In this document: one piece after another, positions 38,979 to 48,737 of the stretch
How positions within the stretch are numbered: position 1 is the stretch's first letter
How the letters are laid out: each line of letters starts with the position of its first letter
Source: Acetobacter oryzoeni
GTDB lineage: Bacteria; Pseudomonadota; Alphaproteobacteria; Acetobacterales; Acetobacteraceae
DNA: 64,000 nucleotides
Direction: 5' to 3'
Assembly: GCF_004014775.2 (NCBI RefSeq)
Contig: NZ_CP042808.1
Coordinates: 2,567,001 to 2,631,000, forward strand
Program-made: the position numbers and the translations under genes
The notes under the pieces: generated by a model
Databases searched by the model: none
Seen by the model: only the letters and a program-made list of their open reading frames with translations
What the model was told of the DNA's origin: nothing

Positions 38979-39020
38979 GCGGTCCCTTACTGTTTATTCT
39001 TCCGGCACAAGGCTTTCTGC

Positions 39021-39989
39021 ATGTCTGCTTTTACCCGATTGTGGCAACGCGCTCCTGTATGGCGTGTTGCGCTGTTTACCGCTGGCGCATGCAGTGTGTT
39101 TTCCGTGATGTTTCCAGCCCCTTGGCTAACATCACGCCTGCCAGCCTATGCAAAGCTTACCTCTAAAATCAGCCATATGCTGCCGAGCGGTGCATCATCT
39201 GCCGATTCGTCAGAAGATGCGTTGCGGCCGGATGAAGACCGGCGCACCGTTTCCGCACCCCCTATGGATGCACAATTTGAAGGCACGTTATCCTTTGCGG
39301 GCCGCCAGCTCCCTTTACCCGCGGGCAAATGGCACCCGCTCCTGAATTATCAGGATGATGTTGCTCATGGAGAGATTCTGACATCCCTTTACGTGCGTTC
39401 TGAACAAGGCATTGTCACAGGCCTATTGGTTGCGCAGGCCACCACACAATCCTTACCCATTACGGATACGCAGTTGGTGCAGGATGAATGCCACAGCAAC
39501 TTTAACTTTATGTCCGAAGCCTTGCCGCAGGATGGCACGCATACAGAATGCTGGATGACATCCCCCATCCGTGTGGTGAACAACGTTTTTCTAACATCCA
39601 ATCCCGCATTACAGGCTTTGTTGGGAAGCCCGATGTTTATTCCCCCGGCTGTGCAACGCCTGACGGGTATGGGCTTTGATCTGCCCCCCGTTCTGGTGGA
39701 TGCAGGGTGGAACCGGATTGAAAAAAGCAAATCCGGCCCCGGTGTGGATTTCATGAGTGTTCACATGCTGACAAGCCCGGCAGAAGCTGGCAGCAAAACC
39801 GTACCGGGTGCGCCAGAAAACTGGTCCCGCGCAGGTATGTCCGATTCCACTGCTGTGTCAGACTTTGTCCGCCGCACCAACGCATGGCTACGCGGATGGA
39901 GCCCTTATCTGCGCCAAGGGTTTGACAGCAAGCTTCCTGACACTGCGCTGCCCACAACTGTATCGGCAGATCCTGCGTTTCACGGTTAA
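39021..39989 (+). CDS. Membrane-anchored protein of unknown function, third gene of AAA+ operon
   Basis: 322 residues. One N-terminal hydrophobic span (about 14-34) is followed by an acidic linker (SADSSEDALRPDEDRR) and a probable periplasmic domain of about 240 residues containing DAQFEGTLSFAGRQLPLPAG and three Cys (DECHSN, HTECWM and nearby). It lies 42 bp downstream of the AAA+ gene on the same strand, with AAGG before the ATG. No known family is recognised. Its topology mirrors that of the first gene in the operon. Confidence 0.75.
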   Translation: MSAFTRLWQRAPVWRVALFTAGACSVFSVMFPAPWLTSRLPAYAKLTSKISHMLPSGASSADSSEDALRPDEDRRTVSAPPMDAQFEGTLSFAGRQLPLPAGKWHPLLNYQDDVAHGEILTSLYVRSEQGIVTGLLVAQATTQSLPITDTQLVQDECHSNFNFMSEALPQDGTHTECWMTSPIRVVNNVFLTSNPALQALLGSPMFIPPAVQRLTGMGFDLPPVLVDAGWNRIEKSKSGPGVDFMSVHMLTSPAEAGSKTVPGAPENWSRAGMSDSTAVSDFVRRTNAWLRGWSPYLRQGFDSKLPDTALPTTVSADPAFHG

Positions 39990-40028
39990 GCAACCGTTAG
40001 AACGCTTTCTGTAAGGTATAGAAAACCG

Positions 40029-40943
40029 TTAAACAGCTTGGTGAAGTTTGCCTTCACGCAGAAGATCTGCAGAAACTTCGATCAGAAAGTCCAGAACCGT
40101 CCGCGTTCGCAAGGGGAGCGTGCGCGGGCCAGTATGCACAGCGTAAAACGGCAAAGATGGAATCTGCCAATCTGCAAACAAACGGGTGAGCCGACCGCTA
40201 GCAACAGCCTCACGCACCTGAAACTCTGGTAGCAGCCCTATGCCCAACCCAGATTCTACAGCATACAGCACCGCTTCACTGCTATTGGCACGGAAAACAG
40301 CAGAAGGCGCAATAACGCTTTCTTCGCCATCCCGCTCAAAGTTCCAGTCCAGCCTGCTGGAGCCGTAATTATAGACGACTCCCGGATATTCCGGCAGATC
40401 ACGTGGGTGCGTAGGCGTGCCGCAACGGTTCAGGCAAGATGGCGCGGCCACCAACCATTTGCGCACGACACCCAATTTGCGGGCGATAAGAGACCCCTCG
40501 GCAATCTCTCCTACACGAACGGCCAGATCCAGCCCTTCTTCTACCAGATCACCAAACGCATCGCGCATAACCACTTCAATAGCCAGATCAGGGTGCCGTT
40601 CCAGCAGTTCCCCTATCCGCCGTGTCAGACACAGGCCGAAAGCTGTGGTGACCCCTAAGCGAACCAAACCAGAAACAGAAGCCCGGCGGCGGCCCAGCAC
40701 TGTTTCTGCTGTTTCCAGAATTTCCAGCACTTCATAGGCATGTGGAAGCAGGCTTCTGCCATCTTCCGTCATGGTGAGGCTGCGTGTGGTGCGCGCAAAC
40801 AGCGTTGTGCCGTAATGCGCCTCTAACAACGCAATATGGCGGGAAATTGTAGGCTGACTAACACCTGTCTCACGCGAGACGGCAGAAAACGAGCCTGTAG
40901 CCGCAACGCGAACAAAGCTGTGAAGCGCGGAAAGAAGATCCAT
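40029..40943 (-). CDS. LysR family transcriptional regulator
   Basis: 304 residues. N-terminal helix-turn-helix (TGSFSAVSRETGVSQPTISRHIALLE), then the substrate-binding domain of the LysR group resembling the DsdC/CrgA-like subfamily (GLVRLGVTTAFGLCL). The start is the ATG giving MDLLSALHSF, the usual LysR beginning; 60 bp of open frame upstream give an atypical Cys-rich stretch. The regulated gene is not obvious: the neighbouring transporter is on the same strand and separated by 211 bp. Confidence 0.92.
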   Translation of the reverse strand: MDLLSALHSFVRVAATGSFSAVSRETGVSQPTISRHIALLEAHYGTTLFARTTRSLTMTEDGRSLLPHAYEVLEILETAETVLGRRRASVSGLVRLGVTTAFGLCLTRRIGELLERHPDLAIEVVMRDAFGDLVEEGLDLAVRVGEIAEGSLIARKLGVVRKWLVAAPSCLNRCGTPTHPRDLPEYPGVVYNYGSSRLDWNFERDGEESVIAPSAVFRANSSEAVLYAVESGLGIGLLPEFQVREAVASGRLTRLFADWQIPSLPFYAVHTGPRTLPLRTRTVLDFLIEVSADLLREGKLHQAV

Positions 40944-41154
40944 TGAAGTCCAGCACTGTCCCTGCGAACACGCGCACATTACATTACAACCCCTTACCAG
41001 CAAGAAGTGTATCTAATGTTGCGCGTATTCCTGATTTATCGACAATTTTGGAACAAGCTGGCTGGTCGCACAACATCCGTCAGGCTCTGTTCCGCCATGT
41101 GACAGATGCACTTGCATTTGTCTCGCAAGACGGAACAGATATCCCAAACAGGTT

Positions 41155-42714
41155 TTACCGGCGCCGCATATGCGGCTGTGCCAGCTTTTTTTCTGCCATA
41201 CGTGCCAAACGCACAAAAGGCAGGCCCAGCAGCAGATAAGCCGCACCAACCATCAGCCCTGTTCCAAAATAATCGAAATAGGAAGAGGACAGACGGATGT
41301 AAGTCTGGGTCAATTCTGTCAGCGTAATCACGCTGACCAGTGACGAATCTTTCAACAACGAGATAAAATCGTTTGTCATGACAGGCATAACCAGACGGAA
41401 AGCCTGTGGCACCACAACATAACGCAGTGCCTGAGCGTGCGTCATGTTCAGGGCCAATGCGGCTTCCATCTGCCCATGCGCAACAGATTGCAGGCCGGCC
41501 CGATAGTTTTCGGCCTCATATGCCGCGTAGTTCATACCCAAGCTGACAACACCGGCCAGGAAGGGCGTAAGACTGATACCAAATTCAGGCAGACCGTAGA
41601 AAATAAACAGAACCTGAATCAGCAATGGGGTGCCACGCACTACTTCCACATATGTGGTCGCCACCCACCGCAAAGGTGTAGGGCCATACAGACGCAGAAG
41701 CGCCAGAGCCAAACCTGCACCAACAGCCAGCACCATTGCGCATAGTGAAACCAGCAACGTCAGCCATGCAGCTTTTGCCAATTGCGGCAGAAAACCCATA
41801 TAGCGTTCCAGCTTAACGCGCCAGCCGCCCTTGCCTTCCAGCTCCGCCACATATGCGTTCCACGCCGCTGGTGTAACGTTTAAGGTGGTGTGATCATTGG
41901 TCAGCTGCGCCATTTCTGGCGTCCATAGGTCCCACCGCAGCAAAACGCGATGGAGTGTGCCATCATGCTGCATGGTTGCCAGTGCGGCATTTACTTTTGT
42001 GCGCAGAGCAACATTCTGCCCTTTAGCAAAAGCAATACCATATTCCACACGGCCAATGGGTTCACCCACCACCTGTAGGGCCGGGTTGGTATCACCGTAA
42101 TATTTGGCAATGGGGCCATCAATCAGAATGGCATCCGTGCGCCCGTTTGCCAGATCCATAAACGCATCGGTTTCTTCATCATACGTCCGAAGCTGAACCT
42201 TGGCGTTCTCGGTAAGAATACGTTCAGCCTGCGTATCTTTAATGGTGCCAATGGCATGGCCGTTCAGGTCCGCAAGGGTTTTCAGTTGCGGGCCATTACG
42301 CCGCACCACAATACGTTCTGATGTGATGTAGTACGGGTCTGAAAAATCAATGCCTTCAGCATGCTCATCTGTCATCTCGATGCCACAGATGACCATCTCA
42401 TAAAGACCACGCTGCAAGCCAGGAATAAGGCCATCCCAGTCATTCTGCACGAACTGAAGCGGCGCACCCATGTGCTTGCCCAATTCCTGCATCAGGTCAT
42501 ATTCAAACCCGGTCAGCTTGTCCTGATCTTTCAGATCATGAAACGTATAGGGCACATCCGATGAAGCATCCGCAGCCCAGCGGATCGGCTTTTCTTCCTG
42601 TGCGTGTGCCACATGCGCGCCAGCACCCAACCAGCTTACGGCCAGCAGCATACAGACACAGCGCAGAAACAAACCCCAAAAGCGGGGCGGGCAATACTGT
42701 GCATTCTGTTTCAC
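41155..42714 (-). CDS. Fused substrate-binding/permease protein of polar amino-acid ABC transporter
   Basis: 519 residues. A signal segment (about 13-38) leads to a family 3 solute-binding domain (about 40-270; FHDLKDQDKLTGFEYDLMQE, GLYEMVICGIEMTDEH), then a His/Glu/Gln/Arg-type permease domain (about 305-515) with several spans and the EAA-type loop ALALNMTHAQALRYVVVPQA. The two domains are normally separate proteins; the fusion supplies receptor and pore in one chain. It overlaps the ATPase gene by 4 bp. The exact substrate (Gln, Arg or other) is not readable. Confidence 0.93.
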   Translation of the reverse strand: MKQNAQYCPPRFWGLFLRCVCMLLAVSWLGAGAHVAHAQEEKPIRWAADASSDVPYTFHDLKDQDKLTGFEYDLMQELGKHMGAPLQFVQNDWDGLIPGLQRGLYEMVICGIEMTDEHAEGIDFSDPYYITSERIVVRRNGPQLKTLADLNGHAIGTIKDTQAERILTENAKVQLRTYDEETDAFMDLANGRTDAILIDGPIAKYYGDTNPALQVVGEPIGRVEYGIAFAKGQNVALRTKVNAALATMQHDGTLHRVLLRWDLWTPEMAQLTNDHTTLNVTPAAWNAYVAELEGKGGWRVKLERYMGFLPQLAKAAWLTLLVSLCAMVLAVGAGLALALLRLYGPTPLRWVATTYVEVVRGTPLLIQVLFIFYGLPEFGISLTPFLAGVVSLGMNYAAYEAENYRAGLQSVAHGQMEAALALNMTHAQALRYVVVPQAFRLVMPVMTNDFISLLKDSSLVSVITLTELTQTYIRLSSSYFDYFGTGLMVGAAYLLLGLPFVRLARMAEKKLAQPHMRRR

Positions 42715-43472
42715 AGAAGTGTCCTCAAAAAGCGGCGTGTCTGTTCATGAGCCGGGTTCACACACAGAACCTCCGGCGGGCCGGATTCAACAATATGGCC
42801 GCCATCCATGTAGACAATGGTATCCGATGCCACTTGGGCAAAACGCATATCGTGGGTGACGATAATCTGCGTCATCCCTTCATCATCAAGGGTGCGCATG
42901 ACCCCCAGCACTTCTTCCGCAACTATCGGGTCAAGCGCTGACGTGGGTTCGTCATACAGCATAATTTCTGGCCGCATGGCCAAAGCACGTGCAATGGCGG
43001 CACGCTGTTGCTGCCCACCAGAAAGCGAAACAGGGTAACGCTGCGCAACACGGGCCAACCCTACTTTTTCCAGCAGGGCCATGGCCTCGGCACGTTCAAC
43101 TTCTCCGCCCTCACCCTTCACCACGCGGGGGGCCAGCAGAACGTTGTCCAGAACTGTAAGGTGGGGAAAAAGGTTAAAGCTCTGGAACACCATGCCCACG
43201 TGAGTGCGCAAGCGATGTGCCATATGCTCATCAGCGCGACGCCAGACGGCATCTTTGCGCTCTATGGTCACCCCCATGGCGGTGATCTTGCCGCTATCGG
43301 GAATTTCCAGAAAATTCAAACACCGTAAAAAAGTGGATTTTCCGCAACCGGATGGGCCGATAATAGAAACCAGCTCACCCTTTCGCACCTGCATGGATAC
43401 ACCACACAGGACATCCCCCTCGCCGAAACTTTTGTGCAGATGTTCCGCACTCAAAACGACTGGGTCTTCCAC
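42711..43472 (-). CDS. Polar amino-acid ABC transporter ATP-binding protein
   Basis: 253 residues. Walker [10 protein letters not shown], signature LSGGQQQRAAIARALA and Walker [14 protein letters not shown] mark a GlnQ/HisP-type ATPase. It powers the fused receptor-permease encoded next. The GTG start at 43472 sits only 8 bp past the aconitase terminator hairpin and has no Shine-Dalgarno sequence; a TTG at 43454 has GGAAGA about 10 bases upstream and is a real alternative. Confidence 0.93.
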   Translation of the reverse strand: MEDPVVLSAEHLHKSFGEGDVLCGVSMQVRKGELVSIIGPSGCGKSTFLRCLNFLEIPDSGKITAMGVTIERKDAVWRRADEHMAHRLRTHVGMVFQSFNLFPHLTVLDNVLLAPRVVKGEGGEVERAEAMALLEKVGLARVAQRYPVSLSGGQQQRAAIARALAMRPEIMLYDEPTSALDPIVAEEVLGVMRTLDDEGMTQIIVTHDMRFAQVASDTIVYMDGGHIVESGPPEVLCVNPAHEQTRRFLRTLL

Positions 43473-43479
43473 AGAAAAC

Positions 43480-43505
43480 GCCGACCCGGTGCGTACCGGG
43501 TCGGC
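43480..43505. terminator. Intrinsic terminator of acnA
   Basis: A perfect 11-bp stem GCCGACCCGGT / ACCGGGTCGGC with loop GCGT; on the minus strand it is followed by GTTTTC. It lies 31 bp after the aconitase stop and just before the ABC ATPase start. Confidence 0.85.
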
Positions 43506-43536
43506 ATCTTGACGTTCACCTTGAACGAATTGGTTC

Positions 43537-46230
43537 TCAGGCAGCTTTCGTCATCCCTCGCAAGACGTACTGAAGAATGCCACCATGCCTATAATACTCG
43601 ACTTCGTCTAGGGTATCGACACGGCAAAGCAGTGGTACTTCCTGCGTGGAGCCGTCATTTCTTGTAATTGTCATAATTACATCCATGCGCGGCGAAAGTT
43701 TATCAACACCCTTGATGCTGATCACCTCATCACCCTTCAGACCAAGGGTCTTGCGGGTTGTGCCATCCTTGAACACCAGCGGCAGAACGCCCATGCCCAC
43801 AAGGTTGGAACGGTGAATACGCTCAAAGCTTTCAGCAATAACGGCCTTTACGCCCAGCAGCAGGGTGCCTTTTGCGGCCCAGTCACGGGAAGAACCCATG
43901 CCGTATTCCTTGCCACCAATCACCACCAGCGGGGTGTGTTCCTTTTTGTATTCCATGGCCACATCGTAAATGGCGCCTTCCTTCCCATCTGGGAAGTGCT
44001 TGGAATACCCACCTTCCGTACCCGGCAACATTTCGTTTTTGATACGAATATTGGCAAAAGTACCACGCACCATCACGCGGTCATTCCCACGACGGGAGCC
44101 GTAAGAGTTGAAATCTTTCGGTTCAACCCCGTGTTCCATCAGGTAACGACCAGCCGGTGAGTCCTTCTTGATGGAACCAGCCGGAGAGATGTGGTCAGTT
44201 GTGATATTGTCACCCAGCAGAGCCAGAATGCGCGCACCTTCAATATTGCCGGGAGCTTTGGGCTCAACGTCCATATGCTTGAAGTACGGCGGATCCTGCA
44301 CGTAGGTAGATTTCGGATCCCACTTATAGGTTTCAGAACCCGTAGCAACCTTCAGGCCCTGCCATTCCTTCGTGCCCTTGGACACGTTCTTGTAACGGTT
44401 GATAAACTCGTCACGGCTGATGGCAGAAGCAATAAGGTCTGCAATTTCCTTATTGGTGGGCCAGATATCCTTCAGGTAAACCGGCTTGCCATCCTTGGAT
44501 GTGCCCAGCGGTTCCGTGGTGATATCCTTACGCATGGTGCCCAGCAGGGAATATGCAACCACCAGCGGCGGGCTTGCCAGATAGTTGGCCCGAACGTTGG
44601 GGGAAATACGGCCTTCAAAGTTACGATTGCCAGACAGGACAGAAACAGCAACCAGGTCGTTGTTTTCAATCGCATCTACAATGTGGGAAGGCAGCGGGCC
44701 GGAGTTACCGATACAGGTGGTGCAACCATACCCAACGGTGTTGAAGCCCATGGCATCCAGATCTGTCGTCAGGCCTGAACGGTTCAGGTAATCTGTAACA
44801 ACCTGAGACCCCGGAGCCAGAGAGGTTTTCACCCACGGCTTAGGCGTAAGGCCCAGAGCACGTGCCTTGCGGGCAACCAGACCAGCCGCAATCAGCACAG
44901 CCGGGTTGGATGTGTTGGTGCAGGAGGTAATGGCGGCAATAACAATATCGCCCTGCCCCAGATCATAGTTGGTTCCGGCAACCGGCACCTTTTTATCGGC
45001 ATCGTTTGCGGCCACACCCAGAGAGCTGGTGAGTTCTTTTTCAAACGCAGTCTTGGCGCTCTTCAGTTCCACGCGGTCCTGCGGGCGCTTGGGGCCTGCC
45101 AGAGACGGCACAACCGTGCTGAGATCCAGTTCCAGAACATCTGTAAACACCGGTTCGGGTGTTTCATGCGTGCGGAACATGCCCTGTGCACGCAGGTATT
45201 CTTCAACCAGCTTGATACGATGTTCATCACGGCCGGTCTGACGCAGGAAGTCCAGCGTAAGAGCATCAACCGGGAAGAACCCGCAAGTTGCACCATATTC
45301 CGGAGCCATGTTGGCAATGGTTGAACGGTCAGCAACTGGCAGATGGTCAAGTGCCGGGCCAAAGAATTCAACAAACTTACCAACCACGCCTTTTTTGCGC
45401 AGCATCTGGGTGACTGTCAGCACCAGATCGGTAGCAGTTGCGCCTTCTGGCAGCTTACCTGTCAGCTTAAAGCCGATCACATCGGGGATCAGCATGGCAA
45501 TGGGCTGGCCCAGCATTGCGGCTTCAGCCTCAATACCACCAACACCCCAGCCCAGAACGCCCAGACCGTTAATCATGGTGGTGTGGCTGTCTGTGCCATA
45601 CAGGGAATCCGGATAAACGTATTCCTTGCCACCAACATTAGCGGTCCATGCCACCTGGGCAATGTATTCCAGGTTCACCTGATGGCAGATGCCCGTATCA
45701 GGCGGCACAACAGAGAAGTTTTCAAACGCTTCCTGGCCCCAGCGCAGGAAGGCATAACGTTCTGCGTTGCGTTCAAATTCCAGCGTAATGTTTTCCTGCA
45801 GCGCATCTTTTGTGCCTGCATAGTCCACCATCACGGAATGGTCGATCACAAGGTTGACCGGAACCATCGGGTTCACCTTCTGCGGGTCACCCTTCAGGCT
45901 CACAATCCCATCACGCATGGCTGCAAGATCCACCACACCCGGCACGCCGGTGAAGTCCTGCATCAGAATGCGTGAAGGCTTGAAAGGCACTTCCTTGCTG
46001 CTGCTGCCCTTTGGCAACCAGCCTGCAATGGCCTTGGCGTCTTCCACATTGTAGGAACGCCCATCTTCAAACCGCAGAATGTTTTCCAGAAGAACCTTCA
46101 GCGAAACCGGCAGGCGGCTTACGTCGCCAATGGTTTTTGCCGCTTCGGGAATGGAAAAATAATGGTAGGTCTTGCCGTCAACCTCAAGGGTGCGGCCTGT
46201 CTTTAGCGTATCGTGCCCAACCGTTTTCAT
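43537..46230 (-). CDS. acnA: Aconitate hydratase
   Basis: 897 residues, normal for AcnA. It isomerises citrate to isocitrate through cis-aconitate with a [4Fe-4S] cluster. Cluster Cys are in [10 protein letters not shown] and [12 protein letters not shown]; the swivel domain has [13 protein letters not shown]. The ATG (MKTVGHDTL) has GGGAGAGAG upstream; an ATG seven codons earlier is less likely. In acetic acid bacteria aconitase is linked to acetic acid resistance by overoxidation. The gene is monocistronic. Confidence 0.98.
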   Translation of the reverse strand: MKTVGHDTLKTGRTLEVDGKTYHYFSIPEAAKTIGDVSRLPVSLKVLLENILRFEDGRSYNVEDAKAIAGWLPKGSSSKEVPFKPSRILMQDFTGVPGVVDLAAMRDGIVSLKGDPQKVNPMVPVNLVIDHSVMVDYAGTKDALQENITLEFERNAERYAFLRWGQEAFENFSVVPPDTGICHQVNLEYIAQVAWTANVGGKEYVYPDSLYGTDSHTTMINGLGVLGWGVGGIEAEAAMLGQPIAMLIPDVIGFKLTGKLPEGATATDLVLTVTQMLRKKGVVGKFVEFFGPALDHLPVADRSTIANMAPEYGATCGFFPVDALTLDFLRQTGRDEHRIKLVEEYLRAQGMFRTHETPEPVFTDVLELDLSTVVPSLAGPKRPQDRVELKSAKTAFEKELTSSLGVAANDADKKVPVAGTNYDLGQGDIVIAAITSCTNTSNPAVLIAAGLVARKARALGLTPKPWVKTSLAPGSQVVTDYLNRSGLTTDLDAMGFNTVGYGCTTCIGNSGPLPSHIVDAIENNDLVAVSVLSGNRNFEGRISPNVRANYLASPPLVVAYSLLGTMRKDITTEPLGTSKDGKPVYLKDIWPTNKEIADLIASAISRDEFINRYKNVSKGTKEWQGLKVATGSETYKWDPKSTYVQDPPYFKHMDVEPKAPGNIEGARILALLGDNITTDHISPAGSIKKDSPAGRYLMEHGVEPKDFNSYGSRRGNDRVMVRGTFANIRIKNEMLPGTEGGYSKHFPDGKEGAIYDVAMEYKKEHTPLVVIGGKEYGMGSSRDWAAKGTLLLGVKAVIAESFERIHRSNLVGMGVLPLVFKDGTTRKTLGLKGDEVISIKGVDKLSPRMDVIMTITRNDGSTQEVPLLCRVDTLDEVEYYRHGGILQYVLRGMTKAA

Positions 46231-46421
46231 AATCGCTCTCTCCCCGATCACAGCCGATGGCTGGTGATGCGTTCAGGACACCGTAAATATGCCATTCGGC
46301 GCCGAGTGCCTGCCTGATCTGCCGGGCAACCGGCTTGATATCCCGTTGGGCCTAGAACATACCGGCAGTTGGAAAAGGCACAAGCCAGGGAGCGACCACG
46401 AGAACGCGAGCACCCCGGCTT

Positions 46422-47168
46422 TTGCGGCCTTGCACGGTAACAATAAGGAGAAGTGTTATCGCCGACAGTCCTTTCCCTGCCGGGCAATCTGCCCCAACCA
46501 GGCCTGAAACTGGTGCATTTCCGGCACTTTATGCTGAGGATCTTTGTGTTTTCCGTGGGGAAAGACTGGTGCTGGATGGTGTCAGCTTTCAGATGGAAGC
46601 CGGAGCCGCCATGCTGTTGACCGGCCCCAACGGCGCCGGAAAGTCCACTTTGCTGCGCGTTCTGGCGGGCCTGCGCAAACCCGATTCCGGCCAGCTGCTC
46701 TGGCATGGCGAATCGATTTTTACTGATCGCGCAGCCCATGCCAGCAAGGTGGCTTATCTGGGGCATCAGGATGCGCTTAAGCCGGGGCTAACCGTTATAG
46801 AAAACCTCGCCCTGTTCGCGCGTGCAGGCCAAGGCGATATGCACGCAGCCCTTGAAGCCATGGATTTGTTGCCCCTTGCCAATCTGCCAGCCCGCCTGCT
46901 TTCTGCTGGGCAGAAACGGCGCACGGCACTCGCCCGTGTTCTGCTGGCCAACGCACCTTTATGGCTGCTGGATGAACCCAGCCTTGGCCTGGATGCCAAT
47001 GCCATTACCCTTTTAGGGCAAGCGTTTACGGCCCACAGGCAGCAAGGCGGGTTGGTTATTGCCACCACGCATGTGCCCCTGCCGCTAGAAAATGTGCAGC
47101 CTCTTACATTGCCGGGCGCGGGCGATTCGTCCGCTTCTCCCTTTTACCAGCAGGAAGATAACGCATGA
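46422..47168 (+). CDS. ccmA: Heme exporter ATP-binding protein CcmA
   Basis: About 215-248 residues. Walker A is GPNGAGKST, followed by RVLAGLRKPDSGQL; the signature region LSAGQKRRTALARVLL and Walker B LWLLDEPSLGLD fit CcmA. CcmAB is needed for cytochrome c maturation. The start is unclear: the frame allows only a TTG at 46422 with no ribosome-binding site, while a good AAGGAG at 46445-46450 is followed by an out-of-frame GTG. The family-like sequence begins near ALYAEDLCVF. It overlaps ccmB by 4 bp. Confidence 0.9.
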   Translation: MRPCTVTIRRSVIADSPFPAGQSAPTRPETGAFPALYAEDLCVFRGERLVLDGVSFQMEAGAAMLLTGPNGAGKSTLLRVLAGLRKPDSGQLLWHGESIFTDRAAHASKVAYLGHQDALKPGLTVIENLALFARAGQGDMHAALEAMDLLPLANLPARLLSAGQKRRTALARVLLANAPLWLLDEPSLGLDANAITLLGQAFTAHRQQGGLVIATTHVPLPLENVQPLTLPGAGDSSASPFYQQEDNA

Positions 47169-47833
47169 TCGGGCTGTTCTGGGCCATTGTTGGGCGTGAC
47201 CTCCGCCTTGCCCTCCGGCATGGGGCAGACACAATGGGGGCCATCCTTTTCTTTATTGTCACAGCCACCCTGTTCCCGCTTGCGCTTGGCCCATCCCCTG
47301 AATTGCTGCGCCATATGGCGCCGGGCATTATCTGGGTCTGCGCCTTACTGGCAGCTCTACTCCCGCTAGATCGGCTATTTGGTGCGGAGCTTGAAGATGG
47401 ATCTCTGGACCAACTTCTGCTTTTGGGCGTTCCGGCTTCTCTTGTAGCCTTGGCTAAAATAACCGCGCATTGGCTCACCACCGGCATCCCCTTGCTTCTG
47501 GCGGCTGTTCCACTGGCAACCATGTTGGGCCTGCCTGCCTCTGCCCTGCCTGTGCTTTTGACCGGGCTTTTCCTTGGGTCTGTTGTGCTGTCCCTTATTG
47601 GGGGAATGGGTGCATCTATCGTGCTGGGCGCACGACGCGGCGGGGTCCTCTTGCCGCTGCTCACGCTGCCGCTTGCAACTCCTGCACTGATTTTTGGGGC
47701 AGCGGCTATTGATGCCGCATCCACCGGCCTGCCTTGGCAGCCAGATTTAGAACTTCTGGCAGCATTTGTTGCTGGCGCCTTACCACTCTGCCCTCTGGCA
47801 GCCGGTGCAGGCTTAAGGGCCGCAGCAGAATAA
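47165..47833 (+). CDS. ccmB: Heme exporter protein CcmB
   Basis: 222 residues with six membrane segments. The N-terminus (FWAIVGRDLRLALRHGADTM) and the stretch DRLFGAELEDGSLDQLLLLG are typical of CcmB. It forms a complex with CcmA and acts with CcmC-E in cytochrome c maturation. No other ccm gene follows: the unit ends at a large stem-loop. Confidence 0.95.
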   Translation: MIGLFWAIVGRDLRLALRHGADTMGAILFFIVTATLFPLALGPSPELLRHMAPGIIWVCALLAALLPLDRLFGAELEDGSLDQLLLLGVPASLVALAKITAHWLTTGIPLLLAAVPLATMLGLPASALPVLLTGLFLGSVVLSLIGGMGASIVLGARRGGVLLPLLTLPLATPALIFGAAAIDAASTGLPWQPDLELLAAFVAGALPLCPLAAGAGLRAAAE

Positions 47834-47851
47834 ACCTAGAGATTTATACAC

Positions 47852-47887
47852 CTGCTGTTATGGCCCATTCAGGGGCCATAACAGCAG
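47852..47887. terminator. Long stem-loop between convergent ccmB and yfdX-like genes
   Basis: A perfect 15-bp stem CTGCTGTTATGGCCC / GGGCCATAACAGCAG with a 6-nt loop. It lacks a clear T-run, so it may act as a Rho-independent barrier in both directions or as an RNA stabiliser. Confidence 0.65.
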
Positions 47888-47901
47888 CATGTTTGGCAAA
47901 A

Positions 47902-48621
47902 TTACTTAGATGTATTGCCAGATGCAGCCTGCTGATGGCTTACAGCCTGAATATCAACCGAGGCATAGCGCACTGAATTTTCTGCATCACGCAGCGCTTC
48001 ACTGGCCTTGTACGGATCATTTTTAATAAAGTCAGCAGCACGATTTACATCCTGCCGTGTCTGTTCCAACGGCACTGCAGCAATCACGTAATCTGCATCT
48101 ACGCCAGAAACTTTCAGCACTTCAGAAGCACGGTCAGGGTCACCTGCGCGCAGGTGGCGGTTTGCCGCAGCAACAGCAGCGCTTTTTTCTGTTGTGGGTT
48201 CAACTGTTTCATCCAGAACCAGTTCGCCATCAATCGGCAACCAAGCTACTGGCGTAGTGCTGCCCGTACCTTTTTTAGCTGTCTGAGCCTGCTTGGTTTT
48301 TACTGGCATCAGTTCAGCTTCTGCCTTCTGGAAAGCTGTGTTGTCTGCCCGCGCCCGATCCAGCGCCTGCTGTGCGCTTGTAATCAGGGTTTTAGCCCCT
48401 TTGAGATCACCATCAAAAATGGCGCGGCGTGCCAGCATCAGTTCTTCAAACGCTGTGTTACCATCGTCTGAAAGGCGGCCGAAGTCCTGCGTTGCTGCGG
48501 CAGTTGCAGCATTTGTTGCAGGCACAGCAGCCGTAGATGCTGCCTGCTGTTGTGCCCATGCTGGCGCAACAGCCGTTGTTGCTGCCAGTAGAGCCCCCAA
48601 CAGCATACCCGTTTTTTTCAT
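47902..48621 (-). CDS. YfdX family exported protein
   Basis: 239 residues. A signal peptide ends near APAWAQQ. The mature part matches the YfdX family in pattern: FGRLSDDGNTAFEELMLARRAIFDG, alternating short helices, and a C-terminal ALRDAENSVRYASVDI. E. coli yfdX is controlled by EvgA and linked to acid and multidrug tolerance; the molecular role is unresolved. The ATG has AAAGGGAGA upstream, so the longer frame was not used. Confidence 0.85.
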   Translation of the reverse strand: MKKTGMLLGALLAATTAVAPAWAQQQAASTAAVPATNAATAAATQDFGRLSDDGNTAFEELMLARRAIFDGDLKGAKTLITSAQQALDRARADNTAFQKAEAELMPVKTKQAQTAKKGTGSTTPVAWLPIDGELVLDETVEPTTEKSAAVAAANRHLRAGDPDRASEVLKVSGVDADYVIAAVPLEQTRQDVNRAADFIKNDPYKASEALRDAENSVRYASVDIQAVSHQQAASGNTSK

Positions 48622-48737
48622 GATTTCTCCCTTTCCGAACGCCATCCATAATGGCCTTGTTTGCGTTCTGATTGTTAAGCGAGAAAGCACGAAAGCAAAG
48701 GCAGGCAAACACAAGGCTGGCCTGCCCTCACATCGGA

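Noticed and set aside
46453..46600. A separate small gene starting with the GTG after AAGGAG near ccmA
   Set aside because: The frame runs into the ccmA region in another phase, and its predicted product has no recognisable feature; more likely it reflects the unclear ccmA start.
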